Shown here piece by piece: positions 35,826 through 46,053 of a stretch of DNA of 64,000 nt. The position numbers and the translations under genes were made by a program. Source of the stretch: Ensifer sp. LC11 (GTDB lineage: Bacteria > Pseudomonadota > Alphaproteobacteria > Rhizobiales > Rhizobiaceae). The notes beneath the pieces are model-generated. The model was not told where the DNA came from and did not search any database. It saw nothing but the letters and a program-made list of their open reading frames with translations. The stretch is taken from the NCBI RefSeq assembly GCF_001695835.1, contig NZ_MBSO01000045.1:62001-126000 (forward strand), given 5' to 3'. Position 1 is the first letter of the stretch; every line of letters starts with the position of its first letter.

Positions 35826-37289
35826 ATGATCGATCTCGTGCAGAACTATTGGCCGCATATTCTGGCGCTCTTGTCTTTCGCGCTCGGCATCCCTGCGGCC
35901 ATCCATGCAGCGATGACAAAGGACGATGTTCGCGCCGCCGCCGGTTGGGTCGGCGTCGTCCTGCTGTCGCCGGTCGTCGGGGCGTTGATCTACGCCGTTG
36001 CTGGCATCAATCGCATCCGGCGGTCCTCGATCGGATCACAGCGCGCCCTGCTGCGCGGGCAGGGACCCGATCAGTTCGGTCGCTTCGACGTTTCTGACAC
36101 GACCATCGGTGGGCGCTTCGGTGAACGCTTTGCGGCAATGAAGATTCTCGGGGATCGTGTTTCCCGGCATCGCATGTGCACGGGAAACCAGATCTCGATC
36201 CTTTCCGGAGGCGATGCGGCTTACGCTGCCATGTTGCAAGCGATTGCCGCGGCGCGACGTTCGATCCTTCTGGAAAGCTACATCTTCGATCGTGACGTTG
36301 TCGGCCTGCGCTTCGCCGATGCGCTGATCGCGGCGGTGGCTCGCGGCGTTGAGGTGCGCGTGCTCATTGATGCGGTTGGTGCCCGCTACTCAGTGCCGAG
36401 CATTGTCGGTCACTTGGAAGCGGCTGGCGTTCCCACCGCCGTCTTCAACGGCAACATTATCATGGGCTTGCGGCTGCCCTATGCCAATCTGCGCACCCAC
36501 CGCAAGCTTCTCGTGATCGACGGCCAGGTCGCCTTCGCCGGCGGAATGAACATCCGCGCCGGCTTTACCAGCGAGATCGCCGAACAGACCCCGGCGCAGG
36601 ATACGCATTTTCGCATGGTTGGTCCCGTGGTGGCCGATATTTTCCAGGTCTCCGCCGAGGATTGGCAGTTTTCAAGCGGTGAAGTCCTGACAGGAGCCGC
36701 ATGGCGGATCGAAGAGGCGCCCCTCGTGGCCGGTGAATCCTCGTTGCTGATGCGCGCCGTGCCATCCGGGCCGGATGCCACCAATGAGACCAATCACAGG
36801 ATGCTGATGGGTGCGTTTTCGGTCGCGCGGAAGAACATCCGCGTGATGTCGCCTTACTTCCTGCCGGACCGCGAATTGATCAGCGCGCTCGTCACCGCTG
36901 CCCGCAGAGGGGTGGAAGTCGATATCATCGTTCCCGCCGTCAACAATCTGCTTCTGGTCGACCGGGCGATGACCGCGCAGTTCGATCAGGTACTCAAAGG
37001 GCATTGCCGCGTCTGGCGCGCAAAGGGCGCCTTCAACCATTCGAAGCTTCTGACGGTCGATGAACGTTGGTCCTATGTCGGATCCACCAATCTCGATCCG
37101 CGTTCGCTAAGGCTCAATTTCGAATTCGATCTGGAGGTGCTGGATCACGGTTTCGCCCAGTCGATCAACGGTACGATAGCCGACGTTCTTGCATCTGCCG
37201 AACCAGTTACACTCGAAGGATTGCGCAAGATGTCTCTTGCTGACCGTCTGGCCAACCGTCTTCTCTGGCTAGGGTCGCCATATCTTTGA
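35826..37289 (+). CDS. cls: Cardiolipin synthase (phospholipase D family)
   Basis: This 487-residue membrane protein has two N-terminal hydrophobic helices (about 5-60) and two HKD motifs: THRKLLVIDGQVAFAGG near residue 225 and FNHSKLLTVDERWSYVGSTN near 405. It joins two phosphatidylglycerols to form cardiolipin and glycerol. The start ATG at 35826 lies only 8 bases after a CTATAG, so the true promoter and leader are unclear. It is divergent from xthA and convergent with erpA. Confidence 0.93.
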   Translation: MIDLVQNYWPHILALLSFALGIPAAIHAAMTKDDVRAAAGWVGVVLLSPVVGALIYAVAGINRIRRSSIGSQRALLRGQGPDQFGRFDVSDTTIGGRFGERFAAMKILGDRVSRHRMCTGNQISILSGGDAAYAAMLQAIAAARRSILLESYIFDRDVVGLRFADALIAAVARGVEVRVLIDAVGARYSVPSIVGHLEAAGVPTAVFNGNIIMGLRLPYANLRTHRKLLVIDGQVAFAGGMNIRAGFTSEIAEQTPAQDTHFRMVGPVVADIFQVSAEDWQFSSGEVLTGAAWRIEEAPLVAGESSLLMRAVPSGPDATNETNHRMLMGAFSVARKNIRVMSPYFLPDRELISALVTAARRGVEVDIIVPAVNNLLLVDRAMTAQFDQVLKGHCRVWRAKGAFNHSKLLTVDERWSYVGSTNLDPRSLRLNFEFDLEVLDHGFAQSINGTIADVLASAEPVTLEGLRKMSLADRLANRLLWLGSPYL

Positions 37290-37340
37290 CGGTCGCGACG
37301 TGGAGATCCGCCGTCAATCCGCCAGGCAAGCGGGTTGGCG

Positions 37341-37673
37341 TCAGATGGAAAAACTCGTTCCGCATCCGCAGCTTGCAACCGCATTCGGATTCTTGATCTG
37401 AAACGACTGGCCAAGCAGGTTGTCGACGAAGTCGATTTCCGAGCCGCCCATATAGACGAGTGACAGGCTGTCGATCAGCACCTTGGCATCGTCTTTCTCC
37501 AGCACCAGGTCATCCTCATTGGTACTGTCGACCAGGTCGAACTTGTAGGAAAAACCCGAGCAGCCACCGCCCTCGACGGAAACGCGCATGGCGTTGTTGT
37601 GACTGTCGGAGCGCAGGATCGTGGCGATCCGCTTTGCGGCTGCATCCGAGAGGGTCACGGTTTCGTTCGTCAT
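37341..37673 (-). CDS. erpA: Iron-sulfur cluster insertion protein ErpA (IscA/HesB family)
   Basis: This 110-residue A-type carrier has the three conserved cysteines: one in EGGGCSGFSY (about residue 38) and two in the C-terminal SCGCGTSF. It delivers Fe-S clusters to apo-proteins. The chain starts MTNETVTLSDAAAKRI and has the compact family length. It is convergent with cls and divergent from dgt. I use erpA because it stands alone, away from other cluster-assembly genes; IscA is a possible alternative name. Confidence 0.9.
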   Translation of the reverse strand: MTNETVTLSDAAAKRIATILRSDSHNNAMRVSVEGGGCSGFSYKFDLVDSTNEDDLVLEKDDAKVLIDSLSLVYMGGSEIDFVDNLLGQSFQIKNPNAVASCGCGTSFSI

Positions 37674-37884
37674 ATCTGCCTCCTGCCGGGGTCAAGATCC
37701 GGAGAGAATTGTCCTGTGCTGGTGCACTTGCTTGTCACGCTTCGGCGCTTCTTTCAGCACCGGCGGCCAAGCCGTTGCTTCCGCTTGCGGAATCGGTCGA
37801 TGCTTGCATGACGCGTTTCCGTGGCTTTCACTATAGGTATGAAGGCCTGAATGTCCCGTCAATGGGACGACGATAAGGTGGAAG

Positions 37885-39102
37885 ATGACATTCGACAAAA
37901 ATGCGCTGGGCTTCGGTTATGGTGAACATGCGCCGTTCGCGTCGAACCCCTGGGCGACGCGCGGCCGACTCTACCCTGAAGCAACGAGCGCCACGCGCTC
38001 CGACTTCCAGCGCGATCGCGATCGCATCGTGCACACGACGGCCTTTCGCCGACTGAAGCACAAGACGCAGGTCTTCATTGCCGCCGACGGCGATCACTAC
38101 CGGACCCGCCTGACGCACACGATCGAGGTGGCGCAGATTGCCCGCGCCCTGGCGCGCGCGCTGAAGCTCGACGAAGACCTGGCAGAAGGTGTCGCCCTCG
38201 TGCACGATTTCGGCCACACGCCCTTCGGCCATACGGGCGAGGACGCTTTGCACGAGATGCTGAAGCCCTATGGTGGCTTCGATCACAATGCCCAGTCGCT
38301 TCGCATCGTCACCAAGCTCGAACGCCGCTACGCCGAGTTCGACGGGCTTAATCTTACCTGGGAGAGCCTGGAGGGCTTGGTCAAGCACAATGGTCCGCTG
38401 CTGACGGCTGACGGGCAGGGCACCCATGGACCGGTGCCGCAGCCGATCCTCGACTATTGTGCTGTTCATGATCTGGAGCTGGCGAGTTTTGCGAGCCTTG
38501 AAGCGCAGGTCGCCGCCATCGCCGACGATATCGCCTACAACACGCACGACATCGACGATGGGCTGAGGGCGGGTTATCTTACCTTCGAAATGCTCGAAGA
38601 CGTGCCGTTTCTGGCCGCGCTGATGCGCGAGGTCCATGATCGCTATCCGGGCCTCGAAAGCAGCCGCTTTACCCACGAGATCATGCGCCGTCAGATCACG
38701 GCAATGGTCGAGGACGTGATCGGTGTTGCCCAGGAGCGTATCGCCGCAATCCGCCCGCAGAGCGCAGCGGACGTGCGCCAGGCGGGCACCGTGATCGCGA
38801 CGTTCTCGGGCGAAATGGGAGAGACTGACAAGCAGATCAAGCGGCTGCTGATGACCCGGATCTATCGCCATCCTGAAGTGATGCGTGTGCGGGAGAATGC
38901 CGCCTCGATCGTCAGCGACCTTTATCAGGCTTTCATGGACGATCCGTCGTTGATGCGCGAGCACTATTGGATCGATCAGATCGCCGGCATGGCCGAGCCG
39001 GCGCGGGCGCGCCACGTCGGCGACTATCTCGCCGGCATGACCGATACCTTCGCGATCAGCGTGCACAAGCGCTTGTTTGACCATACGCCGGATTTGCGGT
39101 AG
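37885..39102 (+). CDS. dgt: Deoxyguanosinetriphosphate triphosphohydrolase-like protein
   Basis: This 405-residue HD-domain phosphohydrolase releases triphosphate from dNTPs. The metal-binding residues appear in [15 protein letters not shown] (first His) and [17 protein letters not shown] (HD pair and following His residues), with a later Asp in [15 protein letters not shown]. Length fits the alphaproteobacterial branch rather than the 505-residue E. coli Dgt. It precedes argS, with a strong terminator between them. Confidence 0.93.
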   Translation: MTFDKNALGFGYGEHAPFASNPWATRGRLYPEATSATRSDFQRDRDRIVHTTAFRRLKHKTQVFIAADGDHYRTRLTHTIEVAQIARALARALKLDEDLAEGVALVHDFGHTPFGHTGEDALHEMLKPYGGFDHNAQSLRIVTKLERRYAEFDGLNLTWESLEGLVKHNGPLLTADGQGTHGPVPQPILDYCAVHDLELASFASLEAQVAAIADDIAYNTHDIDDGLRAGYLTFEMLEDVPFLAALMREVHDRYPGLESSRFTHEIMRRQITAMVEDVIGVAQERIAAIRPQSAADVRQAGTVIATFSGEMGETDKQIKRLLMTRIYRHPEVMRVRENAASIVSDLYQAFMDDPSLMREHYWIDQIAGMAEPARARHVGDYLAGMTDTFAISVHKRLFDHTPDLR

Positions 39103-39115
39103 GGACCCCCCGCCC

Positions 39116-39153
39116 GGAGGCTTGCGGTTCGGCCGAACCGAGCCTCCTTTTTG
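39116..39153 (+). terminator. Terminator of dgt
   Basis: GGAGGCT (39116-39122) pairs with AGCCTCC (39141-39147), with an inner stem GGTTC/GAACC (39126-39139), followed by TTTTT. Confidence 0.92.
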
Positions 39154-39198
39154 AGTTTTGCACCGATCACATGTGATCGGGAAAAGCGGACGGATCAG

Positions 39199-40959
39199 AT
39201 GAATCTCTTCACGGACTTCGAATCAAGAATTAAGGATATTCTCGAAACGCTTGAAAGCGTTCGAGAAAAGCGATCCGAACTTGATTTCGGACGTGTCAAT
39301 GTCGAGCCGCCGCGCGATCCGAGCCACGGTGATGTCGCGACCAATGCCGCCATGGTGCTTGCAAAGCCTCTCGGCATGAACCCGCGCGCGCTTGCCGAAC
39401 TCATCGTCGACAAGCTCAAGCAGGATCCGGAAGTCGTCGAGGTCTCCGTTGCCGGGCCCGGCTTCATCAATGTCCGGCTGTCGGTTTCCTATTGGCAGAA
39501 GCTGCTGACGACGGTGGTGCGTGCCGGTCTCGATTACGGCCGAAGCACCCTCGGTGCCGGCCGCAAGGTCAACGTCGAATACGTTTCCGCCAACCCGACG
39601 GGCCCGATGCATGTCGGTCATTGCCGCGGCGCCGTCGTCGGCGATGCGCTCGCCAATCTGCTTGCCTTTTCCGGCTATCAGGTGACGAAGGAATATTACA
39701 TCAACGACGCAGGGTCGCAGATCGACGTGCTCGCCCGCTCGGCGTTCCTCAGGTATCGCCAGGCGCTCGGTGAGGACGTCGGTGAGATTCCGCCGGGCCT
39801 CTATCCGGGTGACTATCTGGTGCCGGTCGGCGAGGCGCTTGCCGATGAATTCGGTACGAGCCTTCGGTTGATGCCCGAAGACAAGTGGATGCCGCTCGTC
39901 AAGGACCGGACAATCGACGCGATGATGGCGATGATCCGCGAGGACCTTGCGGCGTTGAACGTCAATCACGACGTTTTCTTCTCCGAACGTACGCTCCACG
40001 CCAATGGTGCTGCTGCTATCCGCACGGCGATCAACGACCTGACCTTCAAGGGGCATGTCTACAAGGGCACCCTGCCGCCGCCGAAGGGGCAGTTGCCGGA
40101 GGATTGGGAAGATCGCGAGCAGACGCTGTTCCGTTCGACGGAAGTCGGTGACGATATCGACCGGCCGCTGATCAAGTCGGACGGTAGCTACACCTATTTT
40201 GCCGCCGACGTTGCCTATTTCAAGGACAAGTTCGACCGCGGCTTCGACGAGATGATCTATGTGCTCGGCGCCGACCACGGCGGCTACGTCAAGCGTCTCG
40301 AGGCCTTGGCGCGGGCAGTCTCCGGCGGTTCGTCGAAGCTTACGGTTCTCCTGTGCCAGCTGGTCAAGCTCTTCCGCGATGGCGAGCCGGTGAAGATGTC
40401 GAAGCGCTCCGGCGATTTCGTCACGTTGCGCGATGTTGTCGACGAAGTCGGGCGCGACCCGGTTCGCTTCATGATGATCTACCGGAAGAATTCGGAACCG
40501 CTCGACTTCGACTTTGCCAAGGTCACAGAACAGTCCAAGGACAATCCGGTCTTCTACGTGCAGTATGCGCACGCGCGCTGCCGTTCGGTGTTCCGCCAGG
40601 CCGCGGAGGCCTTCCCGGGCCTGAATGTCGAATCACTCGATCTTGCCGGTGCAATCAACGGTCAGATCGTCGATCCGGCCGAGCTTCAGCTCGTCGCCAA
40701 GCTTGCAGAATATCCGCGCGTCGTCGAGGCCGCAGCACTGGCCCAGGAGCCGCATCGCATCGCGTTTTACCTGTATGATCTTGCCGCTGCCTTCCACGGA
40801 CACTGGAACAAAGGTAAAGAGAATCCGGAATTACGTTTTGTTAACGATAAAAATAGAGAATTAAGTACTGCCAGACTCGGGCTGGTGCATGCTGTCGCTT
40901 CGGTATTGAAATCCGGCCTGTCTATTACAGGCACCTCCGCACCGGAGGAAATGCGATAA
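39199..40959 (+). CDS. argS: Arginine--tRNA ligase
   Basis: This 586-residue class I synthetase has an N-terminal Add-1 domain that recognises the tRNA D-loop, then [17 protein letters not shown] (HIGH motif as HVGH) near residue 128. [15 protein letters not shown] lies near residue 400. The anticodon-binding domain ends the chain. The ATG at 39199 gives the family start [15 protein letters not shown]. Codon use and base composition dip toward AT near the end (40800-40870), without any break in the frame. Confidence 0.97.
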   Translation: MNLFTDFESRIKDILETLESVREKRSELDFGRVNVEPPRDPSHGDVATNAAMVLAKPLGMNPRALAELIVDKLKQDPEVVEVSVAGPGFINVRLSVSYWQKLLTTVVRAGLDYGRSTLGAGRKVNVEYVSANPTGPMHVGHCRGAVVGDALANLLAFSGYQVTKEYYINDAGSQIDVLARSAFLRYRQALGEDVGEIPPGLYPGDYLVPVGEALADEFGTSLRLMPEDKWMPLVKDRTIDAMMAMIREDLAALNVNHDVFFSERTLHANGAAAIRTAINDLTFKGHVYKGTLPPPKGQLPEDWEDREQTLFRSTEVGDDIDRPLIKSDGSYTYFAADVAYFKDKFDRGFDEMIYVLGADHGGYVKRLEALARAVSGGSSKLTVLLCQLVKLFRDGEPVKMSKRSGDFVTLRDVVDEVGRDPVRFMMIYRKNSEPLDFDFAKVTEQSKDNPVFYVQYAHARCRSVFRQAAEAFPGLNVESLDLAGAINGQIVDPAELQLVAKLAEYPRVVEAAALAQEPHRIAFYLYDLAAAFHGHWNKGKENPELRFVNDKNRELSTARLGLVHAVASVLKSGLSITGTSAPEEMR

Positions 40960-41022
40960 GTATTGTCACCATTTTCCCACAATGCACTGGCACAGCGATA
41001 CAGGCAATTGTGAGTGGAGAGC

Positions 41023-43968
41023 ATGGCAGACAAACAATTCGCACGAAGCGGGCCGGCTGAATTCGATGTATTGGCAGACGATGATCCGTTGGCCGAACTC
41101 GCCCGGATCGTCGGTTACGATGCCCGGCCGGCCGTCCAGCAATTGCAGGAGTTGCAACGACATCAGGAGGCGGTCCGTCAGGACCCTGCCTTCGATCTCG
41201 AAGACGAGCTTCTGCGCGCTTTCGACAACTATGATGCGCCGCGGTCTGTGCCGCAGCCGGCGCCACAACCCGTCGACGAGCCCAAGTTCGAACCGATAGC
41301 CGAAGCTGCGGTCGAGTTCGAAGAACCTGTGTTTCGCCAGCCGGAGCCGGTCGCGATCGAGCAGGAAGAGCCCGTGTTCCGTCAGCCGGAGCCGATCGAA
41401 GCGTTGCCAGATCCTGTCGCTGTTGACGAATACGCCGCGGTGCAGTCGTTCTCGGCGGTGCATCAGGTTGCCGAACAGCAGGCCATCACGTCGTTCGCAG
41501 ACGAGCCCGCCTTCGACTTGGAGCGCGAACTCGAGCTGTCGCTCGGCGAAGCCGATTTGCTGCAAGACGATGCCCAAGAGACGCCGGCCGCTCAGCCCCA
41601 GGACATGTCGGTGGATGCCTGGCAGGCGCCGGGGGATGACGTGTCATCTGCATGGATCGAGCCTGCCCGGGTTGCACAACCGGTTGCCACTGACGAGGAG
41701 CCGAGCTTCGACCTTGCGGCCCTGGATCTCCTCGCTGAGGAGCGCCCTGATATCGCCGATGAGCGGTTGGGCGACGTGTCATACGTAAACCCGGCAATCG
41801 CGCAAGAGCCTGGTGGCGACGACCTGCTGGCAGACGTCGAGCGCTTCCCGGTTCCGCCGGCTAGTGCCATCGTTGCGGCTGCCGTTCAGTCCCACCCGGC
41901 TCTCCATGCCGCTGCGCAACCAGTGGTCGCCCCCGCTGCTGCACCGGCCAGTATCGCCGCTGCGCCGGTGAAAAAGAGCCCTTATCCGTTCACGCCGACC
42001 TTTAGTCGGGCCACGCCGGTCGCTTCGCCGTCGGGTTCCAGCCAACAGCGCGCCTTCGCCGGACCACTGGTCTCGTCGGTAGCCACCGTTGTGACGCCTG
42101 CGTCTGCCCCGGCAGTCGCTGCTTCCCCGGTTGCTGTGCCGCCGATCGCGATGCCGTTGGCTGAGGTTGCTCAGCCGACCGTAGAGCCTGAGCACGAGCC
42201 GAGTTTCGACATCGAGAACTTCGAAATGGAGCTCTCCGATGCTGCCTTGAAGCTCGATCTTTCGGATCTTGGCGCCGCTGAACAGCCGGTGGTCGACGCC
42301 CCGCAACTCTCGGCAGAGCCAGCAGCAGGGCCGGCGTTCGTCCCGCAGGACTTTGCCGTGTCGCAGGTGCAGGAACCGCAGCGTTACCAGGAAACTTTCG
42401 TAGCATCCGCTCCGGTCGAACCCCAGGAAGCGCCGATCGAAAGCGCGTTGCCTTTCGATCCGACGATGATTGCAGAAGCCGAAAACGGTGTGGCGCCGAT
42501 CGCCGACATGGACGTGCCGCAATTGCCGGTGATCGAGGCCGAAAAGCCCGCTGCTTACCCTGCGGACTACGACCTCGATATCGACGCAGAAATGGCGCAG
42601 CTCTTCGGCACGCCGGTTCCTGCCGCCAAGGATGCGCGGCCTGCGGCCGTTGACAAGGCGGAGGCGGTTCGTCCCGCACGCGCGGCGGACGCGAGCCCGT
42701 CCTTCGGAGCGGGTGCGCTCACTGATTTCGACGAGTTCGAGAAGGCGATGGAAGAGGACTTCCGGCGCTCTATGGTCGAGCGCCAGCCCGTGAAGAGGGA
42801 TGCAGAGAGGGTTTCCGCGGCGCAGATCCAGGAAGATGGCGGCGAATATCGTGAGTTTGGCACAGGTCGTCGCTCTCAGCGCACGATGCTGCTTGCCGCC
42901 AGTGTTGCCGGCGTCATCATTCTTGGTGGTGCGGCCGTTTATGCCTGGATGGGCGGTAGTGATGCGGCGACGTCCGCGGAGGGCCCGAAAATCATTCTGG
43001 CCGACAAGGCGCCGGTAAAGGTCGTGCCCGAGGAAAAAGGCGGCAAGACCGTGCCGAACCAGGACAAGGCGGTGTACGACCGCGTCGCCGGTGCCCAGGC
43101 AGGAGCCCCGCAGCAGGAAGCCCTGGTGTCCTCAACTGAGGAGCCGATGGATGTCGTTCAAAAAACGCTGACGCCGGAAACTCTGCCGCTGGAAGGCAGC
43201 GACGACTCGGAAAGCCTGCAAACGGCGTTGCCCGCCGATGGGGCCGGCGAGCGCTTGCTGCCCGACGGCGGCAATGGCGAGACCGCAGCACAGGAAGACG
43301 ACAAGACGCCGGCTGTCGCGCCAAGGAAAGTGCGCACGATGATCGTCAAGCCGGACGGAACGCTCGTTGCTCGCGAAGAGCCGGTTGCCGCCCCGGCGAC
43401 CGACGTCGCTGGCGCGACGCAGCCGTTGCCCGAGACGCCTTCGAACGACGTTGCTGCTGCCGGCCAGGCATCGGGTAACGCTGAGCAGGTCGCGCTTGCT
43501 GCAACAGGCAATGCCAATATCGAGCAGGTTCCGGTTCGCAACGTCACGACCACGGCAGCCGGTGGCGACAAGGCGCCGACGCCGCAGACGCGTCCTGCCG
43601 AGCAGCCGGCCAATGTCGTCGGCACCGTCACGGATCAGGGGAATGTCCGCCCGGCCGAAGAGCAGGCAGCGGTCACGGCCGAGACGCAACCGGCCCAGCA
43701 GGTCGCAACCGCACCGGTTCCGGCTGGTAGCTACTTCATCCAGGTCGCTTCGCTGCCGTCCGAAGCCGAGGCGCAGAAGTCCTACAACAGCCTCTCCAAC
43801 AAGTTTGCGAACGTCATCGGCGGCCGCGGCGTCGATATCCGCAAGGCGGAGATCGCCGGCAAGGGCACCTACTATCGCGTCCGTATCCCGGCCGGCTCCA
43901 AGGAAGAGGCCAACGCTCTTTGCTCCAAGTACAAGGGCGCGGGCGGCAGCTGCCTGGTCACCAAGTAG
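41023..43968 (+). CDS. Large SPOR domain-containing membrane protein
   Basis: This 981-residue protein has one transmembrane helix at about 622-643 (MLLAASVAGVIILGGAAVYAW) and a SPOR domain at about 900-980 (GSYFIQVASLPSEAEAQKSY), which binds denuded glycan strands at the division septum. The long N-terminal part is cytoplasmic, acidic and rich in Pro, Ala, Gln and Glu, with repeats such as EEPVFRQPEPVA / EEPVFRQPEPIE (about residues 100-125). The layout is that of an FtsN-like or DedD-like division protein, though the cytoplasmic part is far longer. It follows argS and precedes nagZ, so recycling and division genes are together. Confidence 0.88.
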   Translation: MADKQFARSGPAEFDVLADDDPLAELARIVGYDARPAVQQLQELQRHQEAVRQDPAFDLEDELLRAFDNYDAPRSVPQPAPQPVDEPKFEPIAEAAVEFEEPVFRQPEPVAIEQEEPVFRQPEPIEALPDPVAVDEYAAVQSFSAVHQVAEQQAITSFADEPAFDLERELELSLGEADLLQDDAQETPAAQPQDMSVDAWQAPGDDVSSAWIEPARVAQPVATDEEPSFDLAALDLLAEERPDIADERLGDVSYVNPAIAQEPGGDDLLADVERFPVPPASAIVAAAVQSHPALHAAAQPVVAPAAAPASIAAAPVKKSPYPFTPTFSRATPVASPSGSSQQRAFAGPLVSSVATVVTPASAPAVAASPVAVPPIAMPLAEVAQPTVEPEHEPSFDIENFEMELSDAALKLDLSDLGAAEQPVVDAPQLSAEPAAGPAFVPQDFAVSQVQEPQRYQETFVASAPVEPQEAPIESALPFDPTMIAEAENGVAPIADMDVPQLPVIEAEKPAAYPADYDLDIDAEMAQLFGTPVPAAKDARPAAVDKAEAVRPARAADASPSFGAGALTDFDEFEKAMEEDFRRSMVERQPVKRDAERVSAAQIQEDGGEYREFGTGRRSQRTMLLAASVAGVIILGGAAVYAWMGGSDAATSAEGPKIILADKAPVKVVPEEKGGKTVPNQDKAVYDRVAGAQAGAPQQEALVSSTEEPMDVVQKTLTPETLPLEGSDDSESLQTALPADGAGERLLPDGGNGETAAQEDDKTPAVAPRKVRTMIVKPDGTLVAREEPVAAPATDVAGATQPLPETPSNDVAAAGQASGNAEQVALAATGNANIEQVPVRNVTTTAAGGDKAPTPQTRPAEQPANVVGTVTDQGNVRPAEEQAAVTAETQPAQQVATAPVPAGSYFIQVASLPSEAEAQKSYNSLSNKFANVIGGRGVDIRKAEIAGKGTYYRVRIPAGSKEEANALCSKYKGAGGSCLVTK

Positions 43969-43993
43969 AACTGGATCTACGATAGCATTCATT

Positions 43994-44030
43994 AAGGGCG
44001 CGGCGTACAAAAGCCGCGCCCTTTGCTTTT
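43994..44030 (+). terminator. Terminator of the SPOR protein gene
   Basis: A perfect 10-bp stem (43995-44004 with 44013-44022) with an 8-base loop is followed by TTGCTTTT. Confidence 0.9.
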
Positions 44031-44133
44031 CGGGCCTTCATTGAGACCTTGTCTGCAATGAGCTTGTGCATGAGTGGCTCCGGCTCCGTCTTTGTGGCTT
44101 CGCGCCGGGCGGCGCGCGCTCTATGCTTTTTCC

Positions 44134-45150
44134 ATGAGCGAATCAAAAGCATTTATCTCCGGCTGCAAAGGCCTTTCCCTGACTACCGACGAGCGCGAGT
44201 TCTTCGCGGGCGAGCGTCCCTGGGGGTTTATTCTGTTCGGGCGCAACATCGGCGAGGCGGAACAGATTTCCGGTCTGGTGGCGGCACTTCGCGACAGCAT
44301 CAGCAATCCGAACGCGCCGGTTCTCATCGATCAGGAAGGCGGGCGCGTGCAGCGCATTCGGCCGCCGCTTGTGCAGCAATACCCAAATGGCGCTGCGATC
44401 GGCGAAATCTACCGGCGCGACGCGGGACTGGGACTGCGCGCTGCCTGGCTCATGGGTCGCTTGCATGCGTTCGACCTGATGCGCTTCGGCATCACCGTCG
44501 ATTGCCTGCCGGTGCTCGACGTGCCGATTCCGGGCAGCCACGACGTGATCGGCAACCGTGCCTATGGCCATGACCCTGAGACGGTGACGGCGATCGGTCG
44601 CGCCATGGGCGAGGGGCTGAAGGCGGGCGGCATGCTGCCGGTCATGAAGCACATGCCTGGTCACGGCCGCACTTTTGTGGATTCGCACCACAATCTTCCT
44701 GTTGTCAGCGCCTCTTTCGACGAACTCGCAGCCAGTGATTTCCTCCCCTTCGTCGCGATGAAGGACGAGGTGATGGCGATGTCGGCGCATATGGTCTTCA
44801 CGGCGATCGACCCGGAAAATCCGGCGACAACCTCGCCAAAGGTCGTGCAGGAGATCATTCGCGGCCACATTGGTTTCGATGGTCTGTTGATGTCCGACGA
44901 CGTCTCGATGAACGCGCTGGCCGGCGATATGACGGCCCGCGCCCGCAACATCATTGGCGCAGGACTTGATCTCGTCTTGCATTGTCATGGCATAATGGAG
45001 GAAATGAAGGCCGTCGCAGATGTCGTGCCGGTTCTTGCCGGTGAGAGCTTGCGCCGGGCAAGGGCGGCCGAGGCCGCATTCCGAGTGCCTGACGATGCGA
45101 ACGAAGACGATTTGCGGGCCGAGTTCAACGGTCTGTTTGCAACGGTTTAG
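44134..45150 (+). CDS. nagZ: Beta-N-acetylhexosaminidase NagZ
   Basis: This 338-residue cytoplasmic GH3 enzyme removes N-acetylglucosamine from imported anhydro-muropeptides in peptidoglycan recycling. The diagnostic motifs are IDQEGGRVQRIRPP, the KHMPGHGRTFVDSHHNLP segment containing the catalytic His/Asp loop, and the nucleophile Asp in LLMSDDVSMNAL. The ATG at 44134 gives the normal N-terminus without a signal peptide. scpA follows after 36 bp. Confidence 0.94.
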   Translation: MSESKAFISGCKGLSLTTDEREFFAGERPWGFILFGRNIGEAEQISGLVAALRDSISNPNAPVLIDQEGGRVQRIRPPLVQQYPNGAAIGEIYRRDAGLGLRAAWLMGRLHAFDLMRFGITVDCLPVLDVPIPGSHDVIGNRAYGHDPETVTAIGRAMGEGLKAGGMLPVMKHMPGHGRTFVDSHHNLPVVSASFDELAASDFLPFVAMKDEVMAMSAHMVFTAIDPENPATTSPKVVQEIIRGHIGFDGLLMSDDVSMNALAGDMTARARNIIGAGLDLVLHCHGIMEEMKAVADVVPVLAGESLRRARAAEAAFRVPDDANEDDLRAEFNGLFATV

Positions 45151-45186
45151 GGCAGGCGAGGCCGATAGGAAAGGATCAGACCGTCA

Positions 45187-46053
45187 GTGAGCAATGCGGG
45201 CGAAAGACAAGGCAAGCCTGCGTCAAAGGCGCCGATGGAGCCGCTGTGGCAGGATGAAACTGCCGAGCGCGGGCTGCACGAAGAAGCGCTCGTGGTCGAT
45301 ATCGCCGGCTTTGAAGGCCCCCTCGATCTGCTTCTCCATCTCGCCCGCAGCCAGCGCGTCGACCTGTCGCGCATTTCGGTCCTGGCGCTCGCCGAACAGT
45401 ACATCGCCTTTATCGAGCGGGCACGCAGCATCCGGATCGAGCTTGCGGCCGACTACCTCGTCATGGCGGCATGGCTCGCCTACCTGAAATCGCGGCTGCT
45501 GATCCCGCAACAGGCCAAGGATGACGGTCCTACCGGCGAGGAGATGGCCTCGGCACTGGCTTTCCGGCTGAAACGCCTGGAAGCGATGCGCGAGGCGGCA
45601 ACGCGGCTCATCAATCGAAACCGGCTTGGTCGGGACGTTTTCGTCCGGGGTGCACCAGAGCATATTGTTGCCGAGAAGACGTCTGGTTTCGACGCGTCGC
45701 TCTACGATCTCCTGAGCGCCTATGCGAGCCTGCGCCAACGACAGGCCATCACGCAGGTTACGATCGAGAAGCGCCATGTCTGGTCGCTGTCCGACGCGCG
45801 GCTGATCCTTGCCCGCATGATCGGCGACCTCGAAGACTGGACCGCGCTTGATCATTTTCTGATCCGCTACATGACGACCCCGAAAGAGAGGGCGACGGCC
45901 ATCGCCAGTTCTTTCGCCGCGTCGCTTGAAATGGTCCGTGAAGGCCGGCTGGAGATCCGACAGGAGCAGGCCTTCGCGCCGATCTATCTGAGGCGTGGAC
46001 CGAACCCGATCGATGCCGAGACGCTTGCCGACATGGAGGCAGCCCGTGGCTGA
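45187..46053 (+). CDS. scpA: Segregation and condensation protein A
   Basis: This 288-residue kleisin bridges SMC heads and, with ScpB, condenses the chromosome. The N-terminal domain contains VDIAGFEGPLDLLLHLARSQ and VDLSRISVLALAEQYIAFI, with LAADYLVMAAWLAYLKSRLL-type helix following; the C-terminal winged helix includes VTIEKRHVWSLSDARLIL. The start is a GTG at 45187; an ATG at 45238 (MEPLWQD) is an alternative. The end overlaps scpB by 8 bp. Confidence 0.93.
   Translation: MSNAGERQGKPASKAPMEPLWQDETAERGLHEEALVVDIAGFEGPLDLLLHLARSQRVDLSRISVLALAEQYIAFIERARSIRIELAADYLVMAAWLAYLKSRLLIPQQAKDDGPTGEEMASALAFRLKRLEAMREAATRLINRNRLGRDVFVRGAPEHIVAEKTSGFDASLYDLLSAYASLRQRQAITQVTIEKRHVWSLSDARLILARMIGDLEDWTALDHFLIRYMTTPKERATAIASSFAASLEMVREGRLEIRQEQAFAPIYLRRGPNPIDAETLADMEAARG

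Noticed and set aside
35812-35826. CTATAG eight bases before the cls start, suggesting a leaderless mRNA
   Set aside because: There is no matching -35 box at 16-18 bp; the similarity to a -10 may be chance.
37831-39084. 417-residue antisense frame over dgt
   Set aside because: The sense strand carries complete HD-domain motifs; the antisense protein has none.
41300-41400. Short tandem repeat in the SPOR gene as a possible mobile or phase-variable repeat
   Set aside because: It is an in-frame protein repeat with diverged codons, not a simple-sequence tract prone to slippage.
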